The position numbers and the translations under genes were made by a program. The notes under the pieces are model-generated. The model had not been told where the DNA came from. It made no database searches and saw nothing but the letters and a program-made list of their open reading frames with translations. Of a stretch of 64,000 nucleotides of DNA, positions 8,596 to 15,905 are shown one piece after another; within the stretch, counting starts at the first letter, position 1; each line of letters starts with the position of its first letter. Location: contig CAKTTB010000003.1 in the NCBI GenBank assembly GCA_934613505.1, positions 93,543 to 157,542 of the forward strand, in the 5' to 3' direction. This DNA is from an uncultured Oscillospiraceae bacterium. Its GTDB lineage: Bacteria > Bacillota > Clostridia > Oscillospirales > Oscillospiraceae.

Positions 8596-8873
8596 GTAAT
8601 ATGGTTACAGTGACGAAGGGAAGAAGTACCCCGGCAATCCCGCCTTTAGAGAGCTTTCGGTCGGTGCAAGAAAGCAGGCGGCGTCAGGCGAATACATCCC
8701 GGAGCTGCCCTCTGAACAGCGGAGCTTCTGCGCAGTAGGGGTGTGTCGGGTGCGCCCGTTATCGCGCAGGGGCGTGTCGGCGCTCCATAAGGCCGTTTCC
8801 GCGAGGAACCGGCGAACCAGAGGTGGTACCGCGGCTAATTCGCCCTCTGCTCGCATGAGCAGAGGGCGTTTTT
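8596..8873 (+). promoter_or_regulatory. T-box riboswitch, tyrosine-type
   Basis: The leader contains a Stem I region (GAGAGCTTTCGGTCGGTGC and GAAAGC), the T-box sequence AGAGGTGGTACCGCGG (8819-8834), and an intrinsic terminator with arms 8841-8852 (CGCCCTCTGCTC) and 8857-8868 followed by five T. A UAC triplet in GCGAATACATCCC, followed by A, is a plausible tyrosine specifier, and tyrS is downstream. Uncharged tRNA-Tyr would stabilise the antiterminator and allow transcription of the zinc-ribbon gene and tyrS. Confidence 0.92.
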
Positions 8874-8891
8874 GACAGAAAGGAGTTTCTC

Positions 8892-9191
8892 ATGCGTCAG
8901 AAAACCTGTTCCGCCTGCGGCGGCAAAATGCAGAGCCTCGGCAATATGGAACTGCAGAAGGGGAAATTCAGCATGCTCTTCGGAAACCTGAGCCAGATGA
9001 TGTCCGGTGCGCTGGATGTGGACGTCGAATGCTGCCAGCACTGCAAAAAGCTTGAATTTTATCTGCTGGGCGACGCGGAGGAGCCGGAAACAAGCGGCAT
9101 CCAGCAAATTGCCTGCCCTTATTGCGGCGACATGCACGATATGGACGACGCCATCTGCCCGCATTGCGGCAAGCGCCTGATGGAATTATAG
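8892..9191 (+). CDS. Small zinc-ribbon protein
   Basis: 99 residues with three Cys pairs or quartets: CSACGG near the N terminus, CCQHCKK in the middle and CPYC...CPHCGKR at the C terminus. The last looks like a zinc ribbon. The central part is not a known catalytic domain. ATG 8892 follows AAAGGAG at a good distance. It sits between the tyrosine T-box terminator and tyrS, so its expression should follow tyrosine tRNA charging. Function unknown; nucleic acid or protein binding is the usual role of such ribbons. Confidence 0.8.
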   Translation: MRQKTCSACGGKMQSLGNMELQKGKFSMLFGNLSQMMSGALDVDVECCQHCKKLEFYLLGDAEEPETSGIQQIACPYCGDMHDMDDAICPHCGKRLMEL

Positions 9192-9224
9192 AAAAAATTG
9201 ATCAAATAGAAGGAGAACACACAA

Positions 9225-10451
9225 ATGGGTATTTATGAAGAACTGCAGGCCAGAGGTCTGATCGCGCAGGTCACGGACGAGCCGCAGATCCGCGAGATGG
9301 TCAATAACGGCAAGGCCACATTCTACATTGGCTTCGACTGCACCGCCGATTCGCTGCACGTCGGTCACTTTATGGCGCTGTGCCTCATGAAGCGGCTGCA
9401 GATGGCGGGCAACAAGCCCATCGCCCTCATTGGCGACGGAACGACCCGCATCGGTGACCCCTCCGGCCGTACCGACATGCGCAAGATGCTCACGCCCGAG
9501 GACATCAACCACAACGCCGAATGCTTCAAGAAGCAGATGGAGCGCTTCATTGACTTCGGGCCGGGCAAGGCCATGATGCTGCGCAACAGCGAATGGCTGC
9601 TGCCGCTCAACTACATTGACCTGCTGCGCGAGGTCGGCGCATGCTTCTCGGTCAACAACATGCTGCGTGCCGAGTGCTACAAACAGCGCATGGAAAAGGG
9701 TCTCAGCTTCCTGGAGTTCAACTACATGATCATGCAGTCCTACGACTTCTACTACATGTTCCAGCACTACGGCTGCAACATGCAGTTCGGCGGTAATGAC
9801 CAGTGGTCCAACATGCTGGGCGGCACGGAGCTGATCCGCCGCAAGCTCGGCAAGGACGCGCAGGCCATGACCATCACGCTGCTCCTCAACTCCGAGGGCA
9901 AGAAGATGGGCAAGACGGCCTCCGGCGCAGTCTGGCTCGACCCGAACAAGACCAGCCCGTTCGAGTTCTATCAGTACTGGCGTAATGTCGGCGACGCGGA
10001 CGTTCTCAAGTGCATCCGCATGCTGACGTTCCTGCCGCTCGAGCAGATCGACGAGATGGACAAGTGGGAAGGCAGCCAGCTCAACAAGGCCAAGGAGATC
10101 CTTGCCTTTGAGCTGACCAAGCTCGTCCATGGCGAAGAGGAGGCCAAAAAGGCCGAAGCCGGCGCCAAGGCCCTCTTCGGCGGCAGCGGCAACAGCGAGC
10201 ACATGCCGTCCACCGAACTGACGGCGGACGACTTTACCGACGGCAAGATCGACACGCTGACGCTCCTCGTCAAGTGCGGTCTGGCTGCCTCCAAGGGCGA
10301 AGGCCGCCGTCTTGTCCAGCAGGGCGGCATCAGCGTGAACGACGAAAAGGTCACGGACTTCGCGACCACGTTCGAGACCTCCGTCTTCACCGGCGACGGC
10401 GCCGTCGTCCGCAAGGGCAAGAAAGTCTTCCACAAGGCATTTGTGAAATAA
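9225..10451 (+). CDS. tyrS: Tyrosine--tRNA ligase
   Basis: 408 residues, class I aminoacyl-tRNA synthetase charging tRNA-Tyr. The HIGH equivalent is HVGH (about 46-49) and the KMSKS loop is KMGKT, as usual for bacterial TyrRS. Other marks are YIGFDCTADSLHVGH, GGNDQWSNMLGG, and a C-terminal S4 RNA-binding domain (about 340-405; GRRLVQQGGISVNDEKV). The ATG is preceded by AAGGAGAA. Expression is controlled by the upstream T-box, and an intrinsic terminator follows directly. Confidence 0.98.
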   Translation: MGIYEELQARGLIAQVTDEPQIREMVNNGKATFYIGFDCTADSLHVGHFMALCLMKRLQMAGNKPIALIGDGTTRIGDPSGRTDMRKMLTPEDINHNAECFKKQMERFIDFGPGKAMMLRNSEWLLPLNYIDLLREVGACFSVNNMLRAECYKQRMEKGLSFLEFNYMIMQSYDFYYMFQHYGCNMQFGGNDQWSNMLGGTELIRRKLGKDAQAMTITLLLNSEGKKMGKTASGAVWLDPNKTSPFEFYQYWRNVGDADVLKCIRMLTFLPLEQIDEMDKWEGSQLNKAKEILAFELTKLVHGEEEAKKAEAGAKALFGGSGNSEHMPSTELTADDFTDGKIDTLTLLVKCGLAASKGEGRRLVQQGGISVNDEKVTDFATTFETSVFTGDGAVVRKGKKVFHKAFVK

Positions 10452-10461
10452 TTTTATGTCA

Positions 10462-10493
10462 ACCGCCCGGTGCGAGTCGCCGGGCGGTTTTTA
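10462..10493 (+). terminator. Intrinsic terminator of tyrS
   Basis: AACCGCCCGG (10462-10471) pairs with CCGGGCGGTT (10481-10490), followed by TTT. It ends the T-box transcript before the next gene. Confidence 0.88.
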
Positions 10494-10516
10494 CAAGAAC
10501 GGCACAAGGAGACGAC

Positions 10517-11572
10517 ATGGATCAGGAAACTCTGAAGCTTCGGCGGCTATTCGCACAATATCTGCTTGCACCCGATTCCCGCCTGCACGTCGTGCGCGCG
10601 ATGGACGGCTTTCAGGCGCAGTTTCTTTCCAACGCGATGCACGCCATGCGCCTGCGAAGCGCGGATCCTGACGTGGGTTATGCCGCGGATGAGCTGGTAA
10701 AGAGCTGGACGCTCCGCGGGACGATGCATGTCTTTGCGGAAGCTGACCTTCCGCTTTTTCTGCACGACGGCTGCCGGTATCACAGCCGGGACTGGATGGT
10801 GCCGTCCTTCTGGAACCAGCGTCCGGACTGGGCGCTGACGCCGCAGCGGCAGGCGTATTTTTCAGACCTGATCGTCGATACACTGACGCAGGGGCCGATG
10901 ACGCGGGAGGCGCTGAAAGCCAGCTGCCATGCCGCTGGGATGACGGAGGCGGAAGAGGCGAGCATGTTCCATCCGTGGGGCGGCGGAATGCGGGAGCTGT
11001 GTGAGCGCGGCTTTCTCTGCGGCGTGGTCAGCGAGGAAAAGGCCTTCCGGCTCTGCCCGCCGTTCGTACCGATGGCGCAGGAGGACGCACGTTTGGAGCA
11101 GCTTCGGCGCTATTTTGGCAGCTTCGGCCCGGCGTCTGTGAAGGATGCGGCTTACTTTTTCGGCACGACGCAGACAGCTGTGAAGCGGCTGCTGCCGCAG
11201 CTTCCGCTCCGCTGCAATCCATGCGGGGATGAAACGCTCTACTGGCTGGAATCTGAACGTGAACCTGCGGCGGGGCAGGCGCTGCCGGACTGCCTGTTTC
11301 TGGCGGGCTTTGACCCGCTGATGCTGGGATACGAGAAAAAACAGAACATTTTTCTTCCGCAGACGTATCTGCGGGGGATTTTCAGCCTGTCCGGTATCGT
11401 CATGCCGCCGGTCTTGCTGCACGGAGCAGTCACCGGGCGATGGAAGCGCAGCGGAAAGCGGCTGCAGATCACGATGTTTCGTCCATTTACGCCGGAAGAG
11501 CGGCGCAGCGCAGAGCAGGCCGCGGAACGAATCTGGGGCGATGCAGTGAAGCTCGTCTGGCTGGACGCATAA
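10517..11572 (+). CDS. Winged-helix DNA-binding protein of the HTH_42 / AlkZ-YcaQ family
   Basis: 351 residues. The N-terminal stretch HVVRAMDGFQAQFLSNAMHA contains a QAQ (QxQ) motif at about residues 35-37. The family's DNA glycosylases AlkZ (Streptomyces) and YcaQ (E. coli), which unhook interstrand crosslinks, use such a QxQ motif for catalysis. SWTLRGTMHVF, MVPSFWNQRP and the C-terminal FDPLMLGYEKKQNIF with RVFxPQTYLRGI-like segment fit HTH_42. ATG 10517 was chosen because AAGGAG (10506-10511) precedes it; the open frame continues upstream only by running through the tyrS terminator. A glycosylase or repair role is inferred, not shown. Confidence 0.78.
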   Translation: MDQETLKLRRLFAQYLLAPDSRLHVVRAMDGFQAQFLSNAMHAMRLRSADPDVGYAADELVKSWTLRGTMHVFAEADLPLFLHDGCRYHSRDWMVPSFWNQRPDWALTPQRQAYFSDLIVDTLTQGPMTREALKASCHAAGMTEAEEASMFHPWGGGMRELCERGFLCGVVSEEKAFRLCPPFVPMAQEDARLEQLRRYFGSFGPASVKDAAYFFGTTQTAVKRLLPQLPLRCNPCGDETLYWLESEREPAAGQALPDCLFLAGFDPLMLGYEKKQNIFLPQTYLRGIFSLSGIVMPPVLLHGAVTGRWKRSGKRLQITMFRPFTPEERRSAEQAAERIWGDAVKLVWLDA

Positions 11573-11580
11573 CACGCTCT

Positions 11581-11608
11581 TTTCAAACCAAAAAAACCAT
11601 GCTATACT
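11581..11608 (+). promoter_or_regulatory. Probable promoter of cwlD-radA
   Basis: TTTCAA (11581-11586) and TATACT (11603-11608) are spaced 16 bases apart, with TG at 11600-11601 making an extended -10. It lies just after the winged-helix gene and about 36 bases before cwlD. Confidence 0.6.
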
Positions 11609-11644
11609 TTTCCTGAGTCTCATACGCTGGTATGGGGTGATGAA

Positions 11645-12361
11645 ATGAAAAAATGGGTACAGGTCCTGCTGCCGGTCATGCTGTTTGTGACGGTTTTATA
11701 TTTCTGCGTGTTTGCGGTCGTGACATATCAGACGGCGCAGACCGCGGCACTGCAGGATGAAGTCCGGACCATCGTGATCGACCCGGGCCACGGCGGCGAG
11801 GACGGCGGCGCGACCGGCGTCGGCGGCGCGGCAGAAGCGGCGCTCAATCTTGAAATTTCCCTGCGGCTGCGCGATATGCTCCGGCTGGGCGGAATCGAAC
11901 CTGTCCTCATCCGCGAGACGGATACGGCGGTCTATTCCGAAGGGTGCCGGACGATCTCGGAAAAGAAGGTGTCGGATATCCGCAACCGGACGCAGACCGT
12001 CAACGATACGCCGGGCGCGCTGCTCGTCAGTATCCACCAGAATTTCTTTTCCGAGGGAAAATACCGCGGCGCGCAGGTGTTCTGCGCGAAAACGGACGGC
12101 AGTCGACAGCTGGCGGAGCAGATGCAGAAGAACCTTTCCCAATATCTCGACCCGGCCAATCACCGGCAGCCCAAGACGGCGGACGGCGTGTATCTGATGG
12201 AGCATATCACATGTCCGGGCATCCTGATCGAATGCGGATTTTTGTCCAACGCGGACGAGGAGCAGCTGCTGCAGCAGCCGGAATATCAGAAGAAAATGGC
12301 GGCGGCGATTGCGGGGACGCTATCGCTCTGGCTGTCAGAGGAGCATACGAATGAAATCTAA
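11645..12361 (+). CDS. cwlD: N-acetylmuramoyl-L-alanine amidase, CwlD-like
   Basis: 238 residues: a short N-terminal membrane segment or uncleaved signal (about 5-30), then an Amidase_3 domain. Zinc and catalytic motifs are visible: VIDPGHGGEDGG (first His), ETD with E nearby in the EISLRLRD helix, SIHQN (His), and the C-terminal IECGFLSN (Glu). CwlD-type amidases hydrolyse the bond between muramic acid and the peptide; in spore formers CwlD prepares cortex muramic-delta-lactam. No cell-wall-binding repeats are present, consistent with CwlD. The end overlaps radA by 11 bases. Confidence 0.85.
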   Translation: MKKWVQVLLPVMLFVTVLYFCVFAVVTYQTAQTAALQDEVRTIVIDPGHGGEDGGATGVGGAAEAALNLEISLRLRDMLRLGGIEPVLIRETDTAVYSEGCRTISEKKVSDIRNRTQTVNDTPGALLVSIHQNFFSEGKYRGAQVFCAKTDGSRQLAEQMQKNLSQYLDPANHRQPKTADGVYLMEHITCPGILIECGFLSNADEEQLLQQPEYQKKMAAAIAGTLSLWLSEEHTNEI

Positions 12362-13712
12362 ATCCGTTTTTATCTGCAAGCAGTGCGGCAATGAGACGCC
12401 GCGCTGGCAGGGGCAGTGTCCGGCCTGCGGTGCGTGGAACTCCATCATTGAATTTGAGGATAAAAAAGCGCCTGCCGCCAGAGCAGCAGGGCGTACCGGC
12501 CCGGCCCGGTCTGTGCCGAAGAAGCTGTCCGAGGTGACAGGGGAGCAGGAGATCCGCTTCTCCACCGGCATGCAGGAGCTGGACCGGGTGCTGGGCGGCG
12601 GCGGTGTACGCGGCTCGCTGGTGCTGGTCGGCGGCGCGCCGGGCATCGGCAAATCGACGCTTCTGCTGCAGATATGTGCGTATCTCGGCAAAACACTGAA
12701 AATTCTCTATGTCTCCGGCGAGGAATCGGAAAAGCAGATCAAAATGCGCGCCGACCGCCTGCAGGTGGCCTCAGATGACCTTTTCATCCTGTCCGAGACG
12801 AATCTGACGGAAATTCTGGAGGCCGTCGACGCGGTGCAGCCGGACATTCTTATTGCCGACTCCATCCAGACGCTTTACCAGCCCGAAAACACCTCCGCGC
12901 CCGGCAGCATCTCGCAGGTCAAGGACTGCACGATGACCCTTATGCAGCTGGCAAAGAACAGCGGTGTGACGGTGTTCGTGGTCGGACACGTCAACAAAGA
13001 GGGCGCGATCGCCGGGCCGAAGGTGTTGGAGCATATGGTCGACTGCGAGCTGTTTTTCGAGGGCGAGCATGCCAGCAGCTACCGCATCCTGCGCGCCGCG
13101 AAGAACCGCTTCGGCTCGACCAATGAGATCGGCGTGTTCGAGATGGAGGGCAAAGGCCTTGTCGAGGTCCCGAATCCGTCGGAAATGCTGCTGGCCGGCC
13201 GGCCTCTGCATGCGCCCGGCACGTGCGTGGCCTGCGTGATGGAGGGGACGCGCCCGGTGCTGGCGGAAATTCAGGCGCTGGTGACGCGGACGAATTTCAA
13301 TGTTCCGCGCCGCACGGCAGACGGCTTTGATTTTAACCGCGCCAATCTGATGCTGGCGGTGCTCGAAAAACGCGGCGGCGTGAATATCGGCATGTCGGAC
13401 GCGTATGTAAACGTCATCGGCGGCCTGCAGATCGATGAACCGGCGGCGGACCTGGCACTGGTGCTGGCCGCGGCCTCGAGCTTCCGTGACAAGCCCATCG
13501 ATCCGTCGACGGCAGCCATCGGCGAGGTCGGCCTGACCGGCGAGATCCGCGCCGTGACCGGCCTGCAGCAGCGCCTGACAGAGGCCGCGCGGACCGGCTT
13601 CAAGACCTGCATCATCCCGCGCCACGGCACTGGCACGGTCACAGCGCCGGACGGCGTGGAGCTGCTGCGCGTGCGGAATATCCGCGAAGCGATCGAGCTT
13701 GCGCTTACATAA
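12351..13712 (+). CDS. radA: DNA repair protein RadA/Sms
   Basis: 453 residues. An N-terminal C4 zinc finger (CKQCGNETPRWQGQCPACGA, about 9-28) is followed by a RecA-like ATPase with Walker A GGAPGIGKST, the RadA-specific KNRFGSTNEIGVFEM motif, and a C-terminal Lon-protease-like domain with GEVGLTGEIR. RadA is a helicase that promotes branch migration in recombination. The ATG at 12351 has GAGGAG (12339-12344) upstream; a longer frame from 12309 would sit wholly inside cwlD without a ribosome binding site and would precede the zinc finger with unrelated residues. Confidence 0.97.
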   Translation: MKSKSVFICKQCGNETPRWQGQCPACGAWNSIIEFEDKKAPAARAAGRTGPARSVPKKLSEVTGEQEIRFSTGMQELDRVLGGGGVRGSLVLVGGAPGIGKSTLLLQICAYLGKTLKILYVSGEESEKQIKMRADRLQVASDDLFILSETNLTEILEAVDAVQPDILIADSIQTLYQPENTSAPGSISQVKDCTMTLMQLAKNSGVTVFVVGHVNKEGAIAGPKVLEHMVDCELFFEGEHASSYRILRAAKNRFGSTNEIGVFEMEGKGLVEVPNPSEMLLAGRPLHAPGTCVACVMEGTRPVLAEIQALVTRTNFNVPRRTADGFDFNRANLMLAVLEKRGGVNIGMSDAYVNVIGGLQIDEPAADLALVLAAASSFRDKPIDPSTAAIGEVGLTGEIRAVTGLQQRLTEAARTGFKTCIIPRHGTGTVTAPDGVELLRVRNIREAIELALT

Positions 13713-13733
13713 AACAGAAAAGGGGAGACAGAG

Positions 13734-14300
13734 ATGGAAGTACATGCATTATTGGATGTTTTGCATATCGCTGAGCGGCTGAAGGATGAGCTTCGCCACT
13801 GCGACACCTCAAAGGGACGCCGGGAGAGCGTCGCCGAACACAGCTGGCGGATCTCCCTCATGGCGCTTTTCATGCAGGACGAGTTTCCGGAGCTGGACAT
13901 CAACAAGGTCATCCGGATGTGTCTCATCCACGATCTTGGTGAATGCTTCACTGGGGATATCCCGACGTTCCTGAAGTCCAAAGAGGACGAAAAGAAGGAA
14001 GACGAGGCGCTGGCCGCGTGGGTCAGGTCCCTGCCGGAGCCGTACTGCACGGAGCTTGCGGACCTGTATGCGGAGATGAATGCTCTGCAGACCGGCGAAG
14101 CGCGGCTTTATAAGACGCTGGATAAGCTGGAAGCTGTCATTCAGCACAACGAGGCGGACATCCGGACATGGGAGCCGCATGAGTACGAGCTGAACCTGAC
14201 CTATGCGAACGATATCGTTGCAGGCACGCCGTATCTGGCGCAGCTCCGCGAAGCGATCCGTGACGACACGAAGCAGAAGATCGCAGAAGCGCAGAAATAA
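13734..14300 (+). CDS. HD-domain hydrolase, YfbR-like
   Basis: 188 residues with the His-Asp metal-binding pattern of HD hydrolases: AEHSWRISLMA (first His), then LIHDLGECFTGD (His-Asp), and a distal Asp in KTLDKLEAVIQHN. The layout resembles YfbR/YGK1-type 5'-deoxynucleotidases, which dephosphorylate dNMPs. It is 21 bases after radA with an AGGGGAGA ribosome site, so likely co-transcribed. The exact substrate is not deducible. Confidence 0.82.
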   Translation: MEVHALLDVLHIAERLKDELRHCDTSKGRRESVAEHSWRISLMALFMQDEFPELDINKVIRMCLIHDLGECFTGDIPTFLKSKEDEKKEDEALAAWVRSLPEPYCTELADLYAEMNALQTGEARLYKTLDKLEAVIQHNEADIRTWEPHEYELNLTYANDIVAGTPYLAQLREAIRDDTKQKIAEAQK

Positions 14301-14306
14301 GAAAAG

Positions 14307-14330
14307 CCCCCGGGATGAGAATCCCGGGGG
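14307..14330 (-). terminator. Intrinsic terminator, mainly for the minus-strand CAT-like gene
   Basis: CCCCCGGGAT (14307-14316) and ATCCCGGGGG (14321-14330) form a perfect 10-bp stem with a 4-base loop. Read on the minus strand the stem is followed by CTTTTC, so it fits the CAT-like gene ending at 14340. It may also stop plus-strand transcripts from the HD gene. Confidence 0.8.
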
Positions 14331-14339
14331 TATCGCATA

Positions 14340-15215
14340 TCAATAGGGAACTTCCTGATTGGCGGGCGTTTCGAGCAGCTCCGGATTTTCCAGCAGCGTC
14401 TTGAGCAGCCGGATGGTCTTGGAGTAGTAATAACCGTCGGCCAGACGCTCGTCGATCGTCAGGCCGAGATCGAGCATCTCGCGCATTTCGATCGTGCCGT
14501 CCTCGTGATAGACCGGCCGCTTCGACTTTTCACCGATGATGCAGAATACCGAGCAGGTACCCCAGTTGGTCAGGTGATGATAGCCGCAGTTGAGCTTGAT
14601 GGAGCCGAGGTTCGAGATGACGCAGGTCGTGTAGTACGGATCCGTCTCAATGATGCTGGCGGGGATCCAGCCGTGGATATCGAGCCGCGTCAGGATCCAG
14701 ACAAGGAACTTGCCGAGCCAGCGCGGCATGCTGTTGAAGAAGTCCATGTTGCCGCTGGAGGAGTCGACCTTATTGACGTCCCTGCAGTCCAGGATCTGAT
14801 GGCGCAGATCTTCGTGAAGCGTCTCGACCGTGGAGTCGTCCTTTGCATGGATGACGGCCAGACCTTCGGCCGCTTCGTCGGCAAACTGCTTCTTTACGAC
14901 GAACGACATGGAGACCTCATTGCGCTGATAGAAGTTCTTGTTGGCAATGAAGCGGTTCATCTTGGGCCGCAGCGTGATCGTTTTGACAAGACCTGCGACG
15001 ATCAGGTGGAACATGGTATAGGGAAATTCCTTCTCGTCCACGTTCTTCTTTTTCAGATACGCGTTCATGTTCGTGAGGTCGATGGTTTCGCGGATATACG
15101 CCTCATTATCGCAGCGATTCGGGTAGATCAGTGGCGTGATGAAATGCATGCCGTCGAGATCGCGCAGCAGGACACCGTCTTTCCGGTCGCCGAAGCGACG
15201 CTTCTTCTTTTCCAT
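14340..15215 (-). CDS. CAT-like / 2-oxoacid dehydrogenase E2-fold acyltransferase with altered catalytic site
   Basis: 291 residues with the fold pattern of chloramphenicol acetyltransferases and E2 acyltransferases (DGMHFITPLIYPNRCDNEAY; YTTCVISNLGSIKLN; LGLTIDERLADGYYYSKT). The family's catalytic motif is HHxxxDG/DHRxxDG; here it reads DERLADG, so the active-site His is replaced by Glu. There is no lipoyl or subunit-binding domain and no dehydrogenase genes nearby. It is therefore either a non-acetylating relative or uses another residue. The ATG has only a weak ribosome site (AAGGTG about 14 bases before). Confidence 0.75.
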   Translation of the reverse strand: MEKKKRRFGDRKDGVLLRDLDGMHFITPLIYPNRCDNEAYIRETIDLTNMNAYLKKKNVDEKEFPYTMFHLIVAGLVKTITLRPKMNRFIANKNFYQRNEVSMSFVVKKQFADEAAEGLAVIHAKDDSTVETLHEDLRHQILDCRDVNKVDSSSGNMDFFNSMPRWLGKFLVWILTRLDIHGWIPASIIETDPYYTTCVISNLGSIKLNCGYHHLTNWGTCSVFCIIGEKSKRPVYHEDGTIEMREMLDLGLTIDERLADGYYYSKTIRLLKTLLENPELLETPANQEVPY

Positions 15216-15268
15216 AAAAATAAATCACACACCTTAAATTCGGCCGATCTGGCCGGAAGAATAGCTAT

Positions 15269-15297
15269 AAGATACCAAATATCGACCGAAAAAGCAA
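15269..15297 (-). promoter_or_regulatory. Promoter of the CAT-like gene
   Basis: On the minus strand TTGCTT (15292-15297) and TATCTT (15269-15274) have a 17-base spacer. The start would be near 15262, giving a 46-base leader containing a CGGCC-AGATC-GGCCG palindrome. The rest of 15298-15440 shows no gene or clear signal. Confidence 0.65.
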
Positions 15298-15444
15298 CCC
15301 TGAACCAGGAAAAGCAGGGGAAATGGTGCGCTTCGGAAACATGTGTTTTTGTGACACGAACAGGTGACGGGAACGAAAAAATGAATTTGTAAATGCTGCA
15401 CAAAACTAATGTGCTTTTTCAACAGTTTTTTCATATTTCACTAC

Positions 15445-15473
15445 TTGACATCGCTAAAGCAGCAGAGTATAAT
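15445..15473 (+). promoter_or_regulatory. Consensus sigma-A promoter before the small ORF and liv genes
   Basis: TTGACA (15445-15450), 17 bases, TATAAT (15468-15473): both hexamers match consensus exactly, the strongest-looking promoter in the window. Transcription should begin near 15480, only 23 bases before the ATG at 15503. Confidence 0.92.
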
Positions 15474-15502
15474 GAGCCCATCATTTCAAGGAGGTGCGCA
15501 AG

Positions 15503-15814
15503 ATGATGCAGTTCATGGCAAAGCAGAATACCGCTTGTTCCGATGCGTCTGCCTGCGCACCGGCTGCTTGTGCAGCATCTGCATGCACGGCTGATACCGC
15601 TGTTATCTGCAAGGACACGGCCATTCTGGCTGTGTCCTTTTTTATTATTGCAACCGTAGCTGTATCCATTTGCCTTAGCGTCCTGGGCCTTCGCGGCCTG
15701 CTGGTACTTCTGGTACTGGCGTGGGGCCTTGTAATTATGGTTCGAATTATTGCGGACAACTTCAAAAGCGCAAAAAGCAACGGCGAAATGAATCTTGCTG
15801 CGGCGGCCCGATAG
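15503..15814 (+). CDS. Small Cys/Ala-rich, Leu/Val-rich ORF upstream of the liv operon (possible leader peptide or membrane protein)
   Basis: 103 codons starting at ATG 15503, 8 bases after a perfect AAGGAGG (15488-15494). The first third is rich in Ala and Cys (ACSDASACAPAACAASAC); the middle holds two hydrophobic stretches, one being LSVLGLRGLLVLLVLAWGLV, dense in Leu and Val codons. An intrinsic terminator lies within the frame at 15613-15643, and a second one 22 bases after the stop. I recognise no family. Two readings fit: a small two-helix membrane protein, or a translated leader whose ribosome position sets read-through into livJ. Expression as a full-length protein is uncertain because the internal terminator would cut the message unless ribosomes keep up. 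Confidence 0.55.
   Translation: MMQFMAKQNTACSDASACAPAACAASACTADTAVICKDTAILAVSFFIIATVAVSICLSVLGLRGLLVLLVLAWGLVIMVRIIADNFKSAKSNGEMNLAAAAR
15613..15643 (+). terminator. Intrinsic terminator inside the small ORF (attenuator-like)
   Basis: GGACACGGCCA (15613-15623) pairs over all 11 positions (one G-T) with TGGCTGTGTCC (15627-15637) around a TTC loop, followed by six T. This is a textbook terminator about 135-165 bases after the promoter start, within an open reading frame. Confidence 0.88.
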
Positions 15815-15836
15815 GGCCGGATGACACAGGCATTCG

Positions 15837-15869
15837 AGCGGTTCTGCTTTTTGCAGAGCCGCTTTTTTG
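15837..15869 (+). terminator. Intrinsic terminator between small ORF and livJ
   Basis: AGCGGTTCTGC (15837-15847) pairs with GCAGAGCCGCT (15853-15863) with one wobble, loop TTTTT, then a T run. It lies 37 bases before the livJ start, so livJ expression needs read-through or antitermination; I see no separate promoter in the gap. Confidence 0.85.
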
Positions 15870-15905
15870 ATTGCATACAGTAAAACAAAAGTGAGGTAAA
15901 TGAAA

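Noticed and set aside
15503-15640. Cys-rich start of the small ORF as a SCIFF/ranthipeptide precursor
   Set aside because: The Cys spacing does not match SCIFF, there is no radical SAM maturase or transporter for it nearby, and the frame continues into hydrophobic segments.
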